This document shows, one piece after another, positions 1 through 6,040 of a stretch of DNA of 23,209 nucleotides. Position numbers and translations under genes: made by a program. The notes below the pieces were generated by a model. It made no database searches and had not been told where the DNA came from. It saw nothing but the letters and a program-made list of their open reading frames with translations. Each line of letters begins with the position of its first letter. Position 1 is the first letter of the stretch. The stretch is from an uncultured Bacteroidales bacterium (lineage in GTDB: Bacteria > Bacteroidota > Bacteroidia > Bacteroidales > Paludibacteraceae), in NCBI GenBank assembly GCA_937916355.1, contig CALFTM010000064.1:1-23209 (forward strand), written 5' to 3'.

Positions 1-528
1 CCGTACATCGAGCGGCTGAACAAGTCCCGTGGCTTGGTGGAATGTCAGGGAGCCAGAAATCTCGCCAAGAAACTGAGGGAAGAGAATGCCGAGTTTGCCC
101 GCTTGTCGCAAAGCCGTGTGTACGAGAATCTCTCCTTCCGTGCCAATGTGATAGCGTATCTAAAGGCCATGGTGCTTTTCGTGGCACACGGCGGTGTTTG
201 GGACAAAACCATGGAGGAGTTTGTCCGTTGGTCGCTGCGGTATGACATGTGGTGCAAGATGCAAGTATTTGGCGACATACTGCAAAGCGAACTGGAAAGT
301 GAAAACTTACCACCGCGACAACGCAAGAACTTACTGTACATGCTTCCCGATACCTTTACCCGAGAAGATGCCATAAGCTTGCGAAAGCGGATAGGGAAGA
401 ACAGCAACGTAAACGGCATGCTGCGTCAATGGGTGCATCGGGAATTCATTGCCCTGGACATGGAGAAAAATGTATATGTGAAAACGGATGCGCGTTACAA
501 ACGTTACGAACGTTACAGCAAAAAATGA
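1..528 (+). CDS. DUF3987-family mobile-element protein, C-terminal part (5' end outside window)
   Basis: The reading frame is open from the first base of the window and ends at TGA 526-528, so about 175 C-terminal residues are visible and the true start lies to the left. The segment containing SFRANVIAYLKAMVL, followed by MEEFVRWSLRYDMWCKMQ and the FTREDA...LRKRIG stretch, resembles the C-terminus of DUF3987 proteins, which travel on integrative and mobilizable elements of Bacteroidota. Its biochemical function is not known to me. GC content is about 50%, clearly above the AT-rich restriction cluster that starts 40 bp downstream on the other strand. That fits a mobile element whose edge lies just after this gene. 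The family call comes from remembered sequence pattern and is moderately secure. Confidence 0.65.
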   Translation, partial: PYIERLNKSRGLVECQGARNLAKKLREENAEFARLSQSRVYENLSFRANVIAYLKAMVLFVAHGGVWDKTMEEFVRWSLRYDMWCKMQVFGDILQSELESENLPPRQRKNLLYMLPDTFTREDAISLRKRIGKNSNVNGMLRQWVHREFIALDMEKNVYVKTDARYKRYERYSKK

Positions 529-535
529 GCCCCCA

Positions 536-667
536 TTATGCGCGGATCACGAAACAACAACCCATTGAAACATCAATAATGGAAAAATACCATTTCTCTT
601 GTTCGTCATCCCGAACAGTACGCACTTTGCGTTCTTCAAATAATTGTATCGCTTGTTTCTTTGTCAT
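536..667 (-). pseudogene. Bro-N / prophage antirepressor-like gene, truncated after ~33 codons
   Basis: On the minus strand an ATG at 667 lies 21 bp after the McrB stop codon and starts a frame reading MTKKQAIQLFEERKVRTV, then WYFSIIDV. This is the typical N-terminus of Bro-N domain proteins (COG3617-like antirepressors), which are common in Bacteroidota defence loci and prophages. After V33 (about position 569) the frame loses all resemblance to the family (SMGCCFVIRA) and stops at 536-538. The normal continuation of more than 100 residues is missing. The break lies about 40 bp from the end of the DUF3987 gene, so the gene was probably cut by insertion or recombination of that element. It appears to have been the fourth gene of the XRE-methyltransferase-McrB operon. 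The domain call is by recognition. Confidence 0.65.
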
Positions 668-688
668 AACAAAGGATCCATTACATCG

Positions 689-2260
689 TTAACTCCAAAA
701 ACTTGTATATCCCGAAGACAATCGTTCTTGCATTTCCTTAAGTTTAGCTATAGAAACAGATTCTATTTTCTTTTCCTCTCCTGTCAGTGCTAACAATTGT
801 TCCTCAATGGTATCAATCAGCCCTTTGAGAAGAGAACTTTTAACTTTGGTGTCATCCCCTTCAATGCGTGACAGAATCTTCATGCTTGTTATTTCGTCTA
901 AAGCAATTGCAATAGTTTCGTCTTCGCTAAACTCATTACCATTTTCATCTGTTGTGTATGGAAGGTTGTTCACAACATATAACAAGAATTCATTTCTTGT
1001 ACGATATGCAATCTTGAATGGTGTACGATCAAGAACATCATTTACTGCTTGGAGATATGTCAATACCTTATTGCATACTTCTTCATTGTCTGCATATACG
1101 TCAACACCTTCCACCGCAGTACCAATAAGCATATCACCAGTCAGTTTGCCAATTCGTTCATATTTATTTTGTAATCCGGCATACAAATCAACTTCATTCA
1201 TTTCTATAGTCATAGCACGGTCAAGCACCTTTCTTGAGAAAGAGAATGTTGTTTCATCCATATTCACTGTACCAACAACTATGAGGTTTTGCGGAATAGT
1301 AATACCTTCTTCCAAGAATTGATTTCTTAAAGCCTCATTTTCCCCTGTCAATTCTGCTGTCAACACTCTGTACCAATCTTCTGTACTCTTTTTTAGGATT
1401 GGGTCAGTAATAACTGTTCCGTTTCCATTACTCTTGCGAGATTCTATAACACTTAGAAACTCTGCAAAGTATTGTTCAACTGGAGCAAGGTTCATCTCAT
1501 CCAAGCAAAGGAAATGAGGTACTTCAAGGTTTTCCCAAGCTTTTGTAATAAACCTTAAGAAATCACCTATTATATATACAGGTTTTCCGCTAACACGACT
1601 AACATATCCCATTAATTCTGTTGAATCATGCCAATTGGGCTTCACCTGAATCATTTCAAAATTCTTAGGTTTTTGACCTTCGTATTCAGGTGTACCTTCA
1701 TCCCAACAAGCACGAGCAAGTTCACGGACAATACGGCTTTTTCCTGTACCTGATATGCCTGCAAGTAAAAGAAATGGCTTGGTTTTTGCTGCAGTAATTA
1801 CATCAATATATTTAATATAGTCCGAATTTGTAGTATTTGTTTTTAATTCATTTATTTGTTCGTCTGATAAGGTTACAATTTTTCCTACCTCATGGGGCAT
1901 TGTTGGAACCCATACAAGGAATTTTCTGCCCTTTGAAAAATAAGTATAGAACTCTGACGTATGAGCAAATAATCCTTCCCAAGCAGAGCGAGAACTTCCA
2001 GATCCATTCCAAACTGATTCAATGTGCAAAGGTTTATTTTCTACGACTTTTTTTACAAATATTGCCAATGACTCGCTAGTAATATTAGCACTTTTTTCTT
2101 TGTTGTTTGTTGTGTCAACCTTGTTTGCATCCACATATTTTTCAATATGGTCAACACTATTCAAACGAATTTTATTACTACTAGCTTTTACATAATCAAA
2201 CTCAACTCCCTTAGGAAGAGCGTCTATTAATTTTAAAAAATGCTCAAGTGTAAAAACCAT
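689..2260 (-). CDS. McrB-type AAA+ GTPase, modification-dependent restriction subunit
   Basis: This 523-residue protein is predicted to be the NTP-driven motor of a McrBC-like system that recognises modified cytosine in DNA. Visible motifs are Walker A GISGTGKS (168-175), Walker B LCLDEMNLAPVEQYF (251-265), the McrB signature GTVNMDETT (330-338) and FSRKVLDRA (341-349) with the probable arginine fingers. The N-terminal ~150 residues lie before the AAA+ core, where McrB relatives carry the DNA-reading domain; I do not recognise a named domain there. The ending GYTSFWS resembles the natural C-terminus of relatives, so the protein looks complete. Its ATG lies 5 bp after the methyltransferase stop, which indicates co-transcription. 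McrC, the nuclease partner in known McrBC systems, is not visible: the downstream gene is a truncated Bro-N remnant. McrC may lie beyond the inserted DNA or be lost. Confidence 0.85.
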   Translation of the reverse strand: MVFTLEHFLKLIDALPKGVEFDYVKASSNKIRLNSVDHIEKYVDANKVDTTNNKEKSANITSESLAIFVKKVVENKPLHIESVWNGSGSSRSAWEGLFAHTSEFYTYFSKGRKFLVWVPTMPHEVGKIVTLSDEQINELKTNTTNSDYIKYIDVITAAKTKPFLLLAGISGTGKSRIVRELARACWDEGTPEYEGQKPKNFEMIQVKPNWHDSTELMGYVSRVSGKPVYIIGDFLRFITKAWENLEVPHFLCLDEMNLAPVEQYFAEFLSVIESRKSNGNGTVITDPILKKSTEDWYRVLTAELTGENEALRNQFLEEGITIPQNLIVVGTVNMDETTFSFSRKVLDRAMTIEMNEVDLYAGLQNKYERIGKLTGDMLIGTAVEGVDVYADNEEVCNKVLTYLQAVNDVLDRTPFKIAYRTRNEFLLYVVNNLPYTTDENGNEFSEDETIAIALDEITSMKILSRIEGDDTKVKSSLLKGLIDTIEEQLLALTGEEKKIESVSIAKLKEMQERLSSGYTSFWS

Positions 2261-2265
2261 ATCTA

Positions 2266-3390
2266 TTAATTGTTATGAAGATTTATATAATCGTTTAATG
2301 AAGCAGCAATTCCACTAGCCAATACATAAGGTACTCCGTTGCCAATTGTCTTAAATGCATCTGTTAGAGTTATATCATGTGGTAAGATATAATCTGAAGG
2401 AAGCGTCTGAATTGCCAAAGCTTCTGCAACAGAGATTCTTCTTGGCAAATATGGGTGAATATGTACTTCATTATTTCCATATGCTGCGGTTGGTGAATAT
2501 CTCCAACGATGCAAACGTTTATAACATTTTTTATCAACATCGCCTTCGTCCTTTGTCGTAAATCTAACAATTCCTGCACGTGGTTGAAAAAACATATCCG
2601 AATTTTCATGATTATATACATCGTTCTGATTCCACCAGTTTTGAACAGTCAAATCAGCGATAAGCCCTTCAGGAATTATTGTTGGAACATTTTCTCTATA
2701 AGGAGTCTTATCAGGCCACGGAAGTGCCTTTACATAATTCAATTCATATAATTTGTGTTCATTCCATGGAAAATTCATAAGTACACCATTCTCTGAAGGT
2801 AAATTTAGTTCTTCTATCACTTGACGATGTATTCCTATAAGGATAATTCGATCACGATCTTGTGGTGCACCATATTCTAATGAATTAACCAATTGTTCTG
2901 TTAGAGAATATCCATGCTCTTTAAATTGAGTTTTTAATTCTTCAAAAAACTCTCTATGTCGAGCGGTCCTATAAAGTCCTTTGACATTTTCAAACACAAA
3001 AAAGTCCGGTAATGCTCTACAGATTAGTTGAGCATAAGTTCCTGAAAGTTTACCATTCTCTCCATCTTTTCCTCGATTCCGTCCTGCCACAGAGAAATCC
3101 GGGCATGGAGGCCCACCTATAAAACCTGTTAAAGTTTCAAGTTTTGATTCTTCAACAAGTCCTAATAGTTGATTTAATTTTTCTGCATGCAGACCATCTG
3201 TATATTCTGTTATATCCTCTACATGATGGCCATAACGAGGAACTTCTAGCCCCATACGTTGTCTAGAATATCGATATATATAATTAAAGGGTTCATGAAA
3301 TTCATTGACAAATACAATATTATAATTGCCATGTAATTCAAAGCCCAAATCAAGAAAACCGGCTCCTGAAAAAAAAGAAAATATATTCAT
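2266..3390 (-). CDS. DNA (cytosine-5)-methyltransferase
   Basis: This 374-residue enzyme is predicted to transfer a methyl group from S-adenosylmethionine to C5 of cytosine within a short DNA target. Motifs occur in the usual order: motif I FSFFSGAGFLDLGFE near the N-terminus, motif IV GGPPCPDFS with catalytic C96, motif VI FENVKGL (ENV 134-136), motif VIII QDRDR (177-181), and motif X TIGNGVPYVLA near residue 350. The stretch between about 190 and 300 is the target-recognition domain, so specificity cannot be read from sequence. It sits between an XRE regulator (65 bp upstream) and the McrB gene (5 bp downstream). No dedicated endonuclease gene is adjacent, so it belongs either to the McrB module or to a system that has lost its nuclease. 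Composition is AT-rich, unlike the core genes to the right. Confidence 0.93.
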   Translation of the reverse strand: MNIFSFFSGAGFLDLGFELHGNYNIVFVNEFHEPFNYIYRYSRQRMGLEVPRYGHHVEDITEYTDGLHAEKLNQLLGLVEESKLETLTGFIGGPPCPDFSVAGRNRGKDGENGKLSGTYAQLICRALPDFFVFENVKGLYRTARHREFFEELKTQFKEHGYSLTEQLVNSLEYGAPQDRDRIILIGIHRQVIEELNLPSENGVLMNFPWNEHKLYELNYVKALPWPDKTPYRENVPTIIPEGLIADLTVQNWWNQNDVYNHENSDMFFQPRAGIVRFTTKDEGDVDKKCYKRLHRWRYSPTAAYGNNEVHIHPYLPRRISVAEALAIQTLPSDYILPHDITLTDAFKTIGNGVPYVLASGIAASLNDYINLHNN

Positions 3391-3455
3391 ATTTCTACTT
3401 ACTATTTTATAGGCCTCAATAAATCCTTCTCTATACTCATTTTTTGCGATGGAAT

Positions 3456-3656
3456 TTACTTCGAGGACGCAATTAGTTCTCGTCTATCTATATCTAACAA
3501 TGTAGCTATTTTATCTAAAGTAGCCAAATCAGGCTGACTGGAGTTGCTACACCATTTGCTGACTGTGCAAGCGGATTTTCCCATTTGTTCTGCCAGCCAT
3601 TTACCTGTCTTTTGCTGTTCAACAAGTACTACTTTGATACGATTAAGATTTGCCAT
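3456..3656 (-). CDS. XRE-family helix-turn-helix regulator (possible control protein)
   Basis: This is a 66-residue single-domain Cro/C1-type DNA-binding protein. The helix-turn-helix is visible as TGKWLAEQMGKSACTVSKW, followed by NSSQPDLATLDKIATLLDI, the usual third and fourth helices. I chose the ATG at 3656 (MANLNRIKV) over a TTG three codons upstream because it is the stronger start codon. The gene heads the operon with the C5 methyltransferase and McrB. A perfect 12-bp dyad surrounds its likely promoter, so autoregulation in the manner of restriction-modification C proteins is a reasonable inference. Size and position fit a C protein, but I see no experimental proof in the sequence. Confidence 0.85.
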   Translation of the reverse strand: MANLNRIKVVLVEQQKTGKWLAEQMGKSACTVSKWCSNSSQPDLATLDKIATLLDIDRRELIASSK

Positions 3657-3664
3657 TATTCCCA

Positions 3665-3702
3665 AATATATTTAATTCTAACGCAAAAGTATTAAATATA
3701 TT
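3665..3702. promoter_or_regulatory. Perfect 12-bp inverted repeat, candidate XRE operator
   Basis: AATATATTTAAT at 3665-3676 is perfectly mirrored by ATTAAATATATT at 3691-3702, with a 14-nt spacer. The two centres are 26 bp apart, about two and a half helical turns. The spacer and the first base of the right arm contain the TACTTTTG -7 element of the minus-strand XRE gene. A regulator bound to both half-sites would cover that promoter. This fits autoregulation by the adjacent XRE protein. Confidence 0.6.
3684..3691 (-). promoter_or_regulatory. Bacteroidota -7 box of the XRE-methyltransferase-McrB operon
   Basis: On the minus strand the sequence reads TACTTTTG, an exact TAnnTTTG match, about 27 bp upstream of the chosen ATG at 3656. 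I see no good -33 TTTG at the usual 19-20 bp distance, which would fit a regulated promoter. It lies between the arms of the 12-bp dyad. Confidence 0.55.
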
Positions 3703-3729
3703 CCAAAATAAAGAATTCTATGGCTGGGA

Positions 3730-3760
3730 TTTGCCCATCTAGTGCTTTTTCGTATCTTTA
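3730..3760 (+). promoter_or_regulatory. Promoter of the VbhA-like antitoxin gene
   Basis: TTTG at 3730-3733 and TATCTTTA at 3753-3760 are separated by 19 bp, which matches the Bacteroidota -33/-7 arrangement with one mismatch in the -7 box. Transcription would start only a few bases before the ATG at 3772, giving a very short leader. This also argues against a GTG start at 3742, which would lie inside the promoter. Confidence 0.6.
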
Positions 3761-3771
3761 AAAGAAAAAAC

Positions 3772-4077
3772 ATGGCATTATTTGAAGAATACAAGAACAA
3801 TCTAGACCAAATTGTCAGGGAAAGGGCTAATAATTGGACAATTGCAATCGGACTTCAACGTGTAGATGGGCTTCATGTATCAGACTTCCTTATTCAAGTT
3901 GCTCGTCAAGAGATTGAAGGAAAAATCACAATGGATGAAGCCCAAACATTGATTGATGAGTATTACGCACAGATGAATTCCAATCGTTCTTCTTATGAAA
4001 TTGTACCGCCTGATTCGGAGGAGAGTAAAAGAATAGCAGAGTATAACAAAGCCAGGCGACCATGGTTATATAAATAA
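3772..4077 (+). CDS. VbhA-type antitoxin-like protein without a Fic partner
   Basis: This protein has 101 residues from the ATG at 3772. The helical core around AIGLQRVDGLHVSDFL (25-40), followed by ARQEIEGKITMDEAQTLIDEYY, resembles small VbhA-family antitoxins. Those proteins block the AMPylating Fic toxin VbhT through an (S/T)xxxE(G/N) helix. The equivalent stretch here reads LQRVDG: the Ser/Thr is Leu and the Glu is Asp, so the classical inhibitory motif is degenerate. Family members normally precede a fic gene, but the next 440 bp hold none. The gene could be a relic left after loss of the toxin, an antitoxin acting in trans, or a repurposed helical protein. The family call is by pattern and moderately secure. 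Confidence 0.6.
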   Translation: MALFEEYKNNLDQIVRERANNWTIAIGLQRVDGLHVSDFLIQVARQEIEGKITMDEAQTLIDEYYAQMNSNRSSYEIVPPDSEESKRIAEYNKARRPWLYK

Positions 4078-4183
4078 CTGTTTTTTGTTCTCAATATTAT
4101 CCACCTTGCTCATCATTCGTTTTGTTTCTTGCACTCTTTTTACAAGAGGACACTCGCTCTGTCTATAGTTCTAGGTTGGGTAA

Positions 4184-4342
4184 ATTAGGCCATGGTTAAC
4201 ACAATCTGCAATTCTCCAACAGCTTATTGGAGTTTTGAATCTACCAATTCTGCACCAAGCTGATGCAGAATTACAAAGAATTGAGAATCAATTTGAAATT
4301 ACTGAAACAGGCCGTTTCAGTAATTTCAAATTTTCGGCATAG
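4184..4342 (+). pseudogene. Possible C-terminal gene remnant, unrecognised
   Basis: Between TAA at 4181 and TAG at 4340 lies a 52-codon open stretch with no start codon, whose translation looks protein-like (for example LHQADAELQRIENQFEITE). It may be the tail of a lost gene, conceivably the missing partner of the VbhA-like gene, but I do not recognise it. It overlaps a cluster of hairpins, so its apparent coding character could be coincidental. The rest of the 440-bp gap between 4078 and 4517 contains no convincing gene. Confidence 0.25.
4214..4332. repeat. Cluster of four consecutive hairpins
   Basis: Four perfect inverted repeats follow one another within 119 bp. CTCCAA/TTGGAG lies at 4214-4219 and 4227-4232. 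AATTCTGCA/TGCAGAATT lies at 4246-4254 and 4264-4272. AATTGA/TCAATT lies at 4279-4284 and 4288-4293. The longest has 19-bp perfect arms at 4290-4308 and 4314-4332 around a 5-nt AGGCC loop. No T-tract follows the last one, so it is not a standard terminator. The cluster could be a structured RNA, a recombination or protein-binding site, or the relic of a mobile element. Confidence 0.6.
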
Positions 4343-4413
4343 AATAGACATTAGCGATTAGCGTCAAAAGCTTGTAAATCAAAACCTTGAACTTTAAGAA
4401 GATTTAAACTATT

Positions 4414-4448
4414 GAGCTATAACTCGATTTTTTTTAGACTTATAGCTC
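4414..4448. repeat. Dyad copy 1 (GAGCTATAA N17 TTATAGCTC) upstream of the ATPase gene
   Basis: Perfect 9-bp arms lie at 4414-4422 and 4440-4448, about 40 bp upstream of the -7 box of the ATPase gene. The same arms recur with an 18-nt spacer 27 bp after that gene's stop codon. The flanking bases and the spacers differ between the copies, so only the arms and geometry are conserved. Confidence 0.65.
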
Positions 4449-4489
4449 TAAAATTTTTAATTTTCTTCGTTTGATGAATTTAAAATTTA

Positions 4490-4497
4490 TATCTTTG
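4490..4497 (+). promoter_or_regulatory. -7 box of the ATPase gene
   Basis: TATCTTTG is an exact TAnnTTTG match 20 bp upstream of the ATG at 4518. A TTTG at 4470-4473 could be the -33 element, but the 16-bp spacing is shorter than the usual 19-20. Confidence 0.65.
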
Positions 4498-4517
4498 TAC
4501 CCATAAATATATAAGTT

Positions 4518-5957
4518 ATGGCACGGAAAATCATTGGAAGAAAAAAAGAAATCGAACAACTGAATTCAATCTTCAACTCTGATAAGGCAGAGTTAGTAGC
4601 TGTATATGGACGTAGGCGTATAGGCAAAACCTTCCTTATAAAAGAATTCTTCAAGGATAAGTTTGATTTTTATGCTACAGGTATCTTCGAAGGCAGCAAG
4701 CAGGATGAACTGGATGCTTTCTGTGATATGCTCCGTCAAAACTCCCATGATGGCCCAAATCCACCTCCTATTAAAACATGGATGGATGCTTTCGCAGCTT
4801 TACGCGACTACTTAAAGAGGTTGCGAAAGAAACGCATTATTGTTTTCCTCGATGAGTTGCCTTGGTTCGATGTCCCATCTGGGCAATTCCTCAAAGCATT
4901 TGAATGGTTTTGGAATAGTTGGGGCTCTACACAAGATAATCTAAAAATGATTGTTTGCGGAAGTGCTACAACATGGATGACAGACAAATTTATAAGTAGT
5001 AAGGGTGGACTTTATAATCGTACAACAGAACGTATTTATCTCGCTCCATTTAATCTTCATGAATCAGAAGCCTTATTAAAATCAAACGGTGTAGATTGGG
5101 ATCGTTCTCTGATACTTGATGCTTACATGGTATTTGGAGGTGTACCACTTTATCTGAGTATGTTAAAAAAGAATCTGAGTCTTGATGCGAATGTTGACGA
5201 AATGTTCTTCCGTGAAGGTGCACCACTTCATAATGAATATGAATTTCTCTTTAGATCATTGTTCAAGGATTCTGATTTCTATATGCGCATAATAGATGCT
5301 ATCAGCAAAAAGAATATGGGCATTACTCGGCAAGAAATTGTAGAACAGGCCAAAGTGAATGCAAATGGGGCACTTACCAAAGCACTTAAGAATCTTATAA
5401 GTTGCGATTTTATAAGAAAATATAGTGCATTTGGCAAGAAGGAACGTGATGCATTGTATCAACTTACAGATCTTTCCATCCTTTTCTATAAAAGATTTGT
5501 CGAAAAGTATAACGGCAAAGATGAGCATCATTGGACAAATCTTATTGATAGTCCCTCAAGACGTACATGGACTGGCATTGCATTTGAGCAAGTTTGTCTA
5601 TTACATGTCCCACAGATCAAACAAGCCTTGGGTATTGCTGGTGTACAAACAGAAGTAAGCTCATGGCGTTTTGCAGGTGACCAATACACTGCGGGGGCAC
5701 AGATAGATATGCTTATAACTCGTCGCGATAAAGTAATCAATCTCTGTGAGATGAAATATTCTGCATACGACTATGAGATTACTCCTAAATATAATAAGGA
5801 GTTACGTGAACGTTGTTCTACATTCCGTAGTGTAACGAAGACTCGACATGCCTTGCATATAACATTGGTTACCCCTTGGGGATTAAAACTTAATGCCAAT
5901 GCAGGAATCATAGGACAGACTGTTAATTTGGAACATTTATTTGCGTATATAAGATGA
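4518..5957 (+). CDS. STAND-type ATPase with C-terminal PD-(D/E)XK-like (DUF234) domain
   Basis: This 479-residue protein belongs to the ATPase_2/DUF234 group, widespread in Bacteroidota and archaea. Walker A is GRRRIGKT (31-38), Walker B is VFLDELPW (109-116), and the sensor-like strand MIVCGSATTW covers 144-153. A winged-helix-like middle section (about 255-330) leads into a C-terminal domain. There E357, D397 (AQIDMLI) and E411-x-K413 (CEMKYS) form the spacing of a PD-(D/E)XK nuclease site, so this is a predicted nucleotide-driven DNA-acting protein. Physiological roles of the family are poorly known; defence or mobile-element functions are often suspected. It stands alone with its own promoter. 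Its most unusual trait is the matching 9-bp dyad on each side, which could be an operator pair or the boundaries of a mobile cassette. Confidence 0.85.
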   Translation: MARKIIGRKKEIEQLNSIFNSDKAELVAVYGRRRIGKTFLIKEFFKDKFDFYATGIFEGSKQDELDAFCDMLRQNSHDGPNPPPIKTWMDAFAALRDYLKRLRKKRIIVFLDELPWFDVPSGQFLKAFEWFWNSWGSTQDNLKMIVCGSATTWMTDKFISSKGGLYNRTTERIYLAPFNLHESEALLKSNGVDWDRSLILDAYMVFGGVPLYLSMLKKNLSLDANVDEMFFREGAPLHNEYEFLFRSLFKDSDFYMRIIDAISKKNMGITRQEIVEQAKVNANGALTKALKNLISCDFIRKYSAFGKKERDALYQLTDLSILFYKRFVEKYNGKDEHHWTNLIDSPSRRTWTGIAFEQVCLLHVPQIKQALGIAGVQTEVSSWRFAGDQYTAGAQIDMLITRRDKVINLCEMKYSAYDYEITPKYNKELRERCSTFRSVTKTRHALHITLVTPWGLKLNANAGIIGQTVNLEHLFAYIR

Positions 5958-5983
5958 ATATATGCAGTTTTCACCGAAAGTTT

Positions 5984-6019
5984 GAGCTATAAGTGGTTAA
6001 GAAACATGGGTTATAGCTC
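5984..6019. repeat. Dyad copy 2 (GAGCTATAA N18 TTATAGCTC) downstream of the ATPase gene
   Basis: The same 9-bp arms as at 4414-4448 lie at 5984-5992 and 6011-6019, starting 27 bp after the ATPase stop codon. The spacer is one base longer and its sequence differs. No T-tract follows, so terminator function is doubtful. Confidence 0.65.
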
Positions 6020-6040
6020 ACACCTTACATCGACTTTATA

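Noticed and set aside
807..1322. 171-codon plus-strand frame inside the McrB gene
   Set aside because: It is antisense to the conserved McrB motifs and has no family resemblance.
4066..4170. Minus-strand open stretch reading ECPLVKRVQETKRMM...KKQLFI
   Set aside because: It looks protein-like but is only about 34 codons, has no convincing start or upstream continuation, and overlaps the end of the VbhA-like gene. It may be a relic but cannot be supported as a gene.
4290..4332. 19-bp hairpin as an intrinsic terminator
   Set aside because: The stem is AT-rich and is followed by TTTTCGG rather than a T-tract, and no complete gene lies just before it.
4214..4448. CRISPR array or other tandem direct-repeat array
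   Set aside because: The repeats here are inverted, of different sequence and unevenly spaced. No regular repeat-spacer pattern exists here or elsewhere in the window.
5984..6019. Dyad copy 2 as terminator of the ATPase gene
   Set aside because: No T-run follows on either strand, the loop is 18 nt, and an identical-arm copy lies upstream of the gene, which a terminator would not explain.
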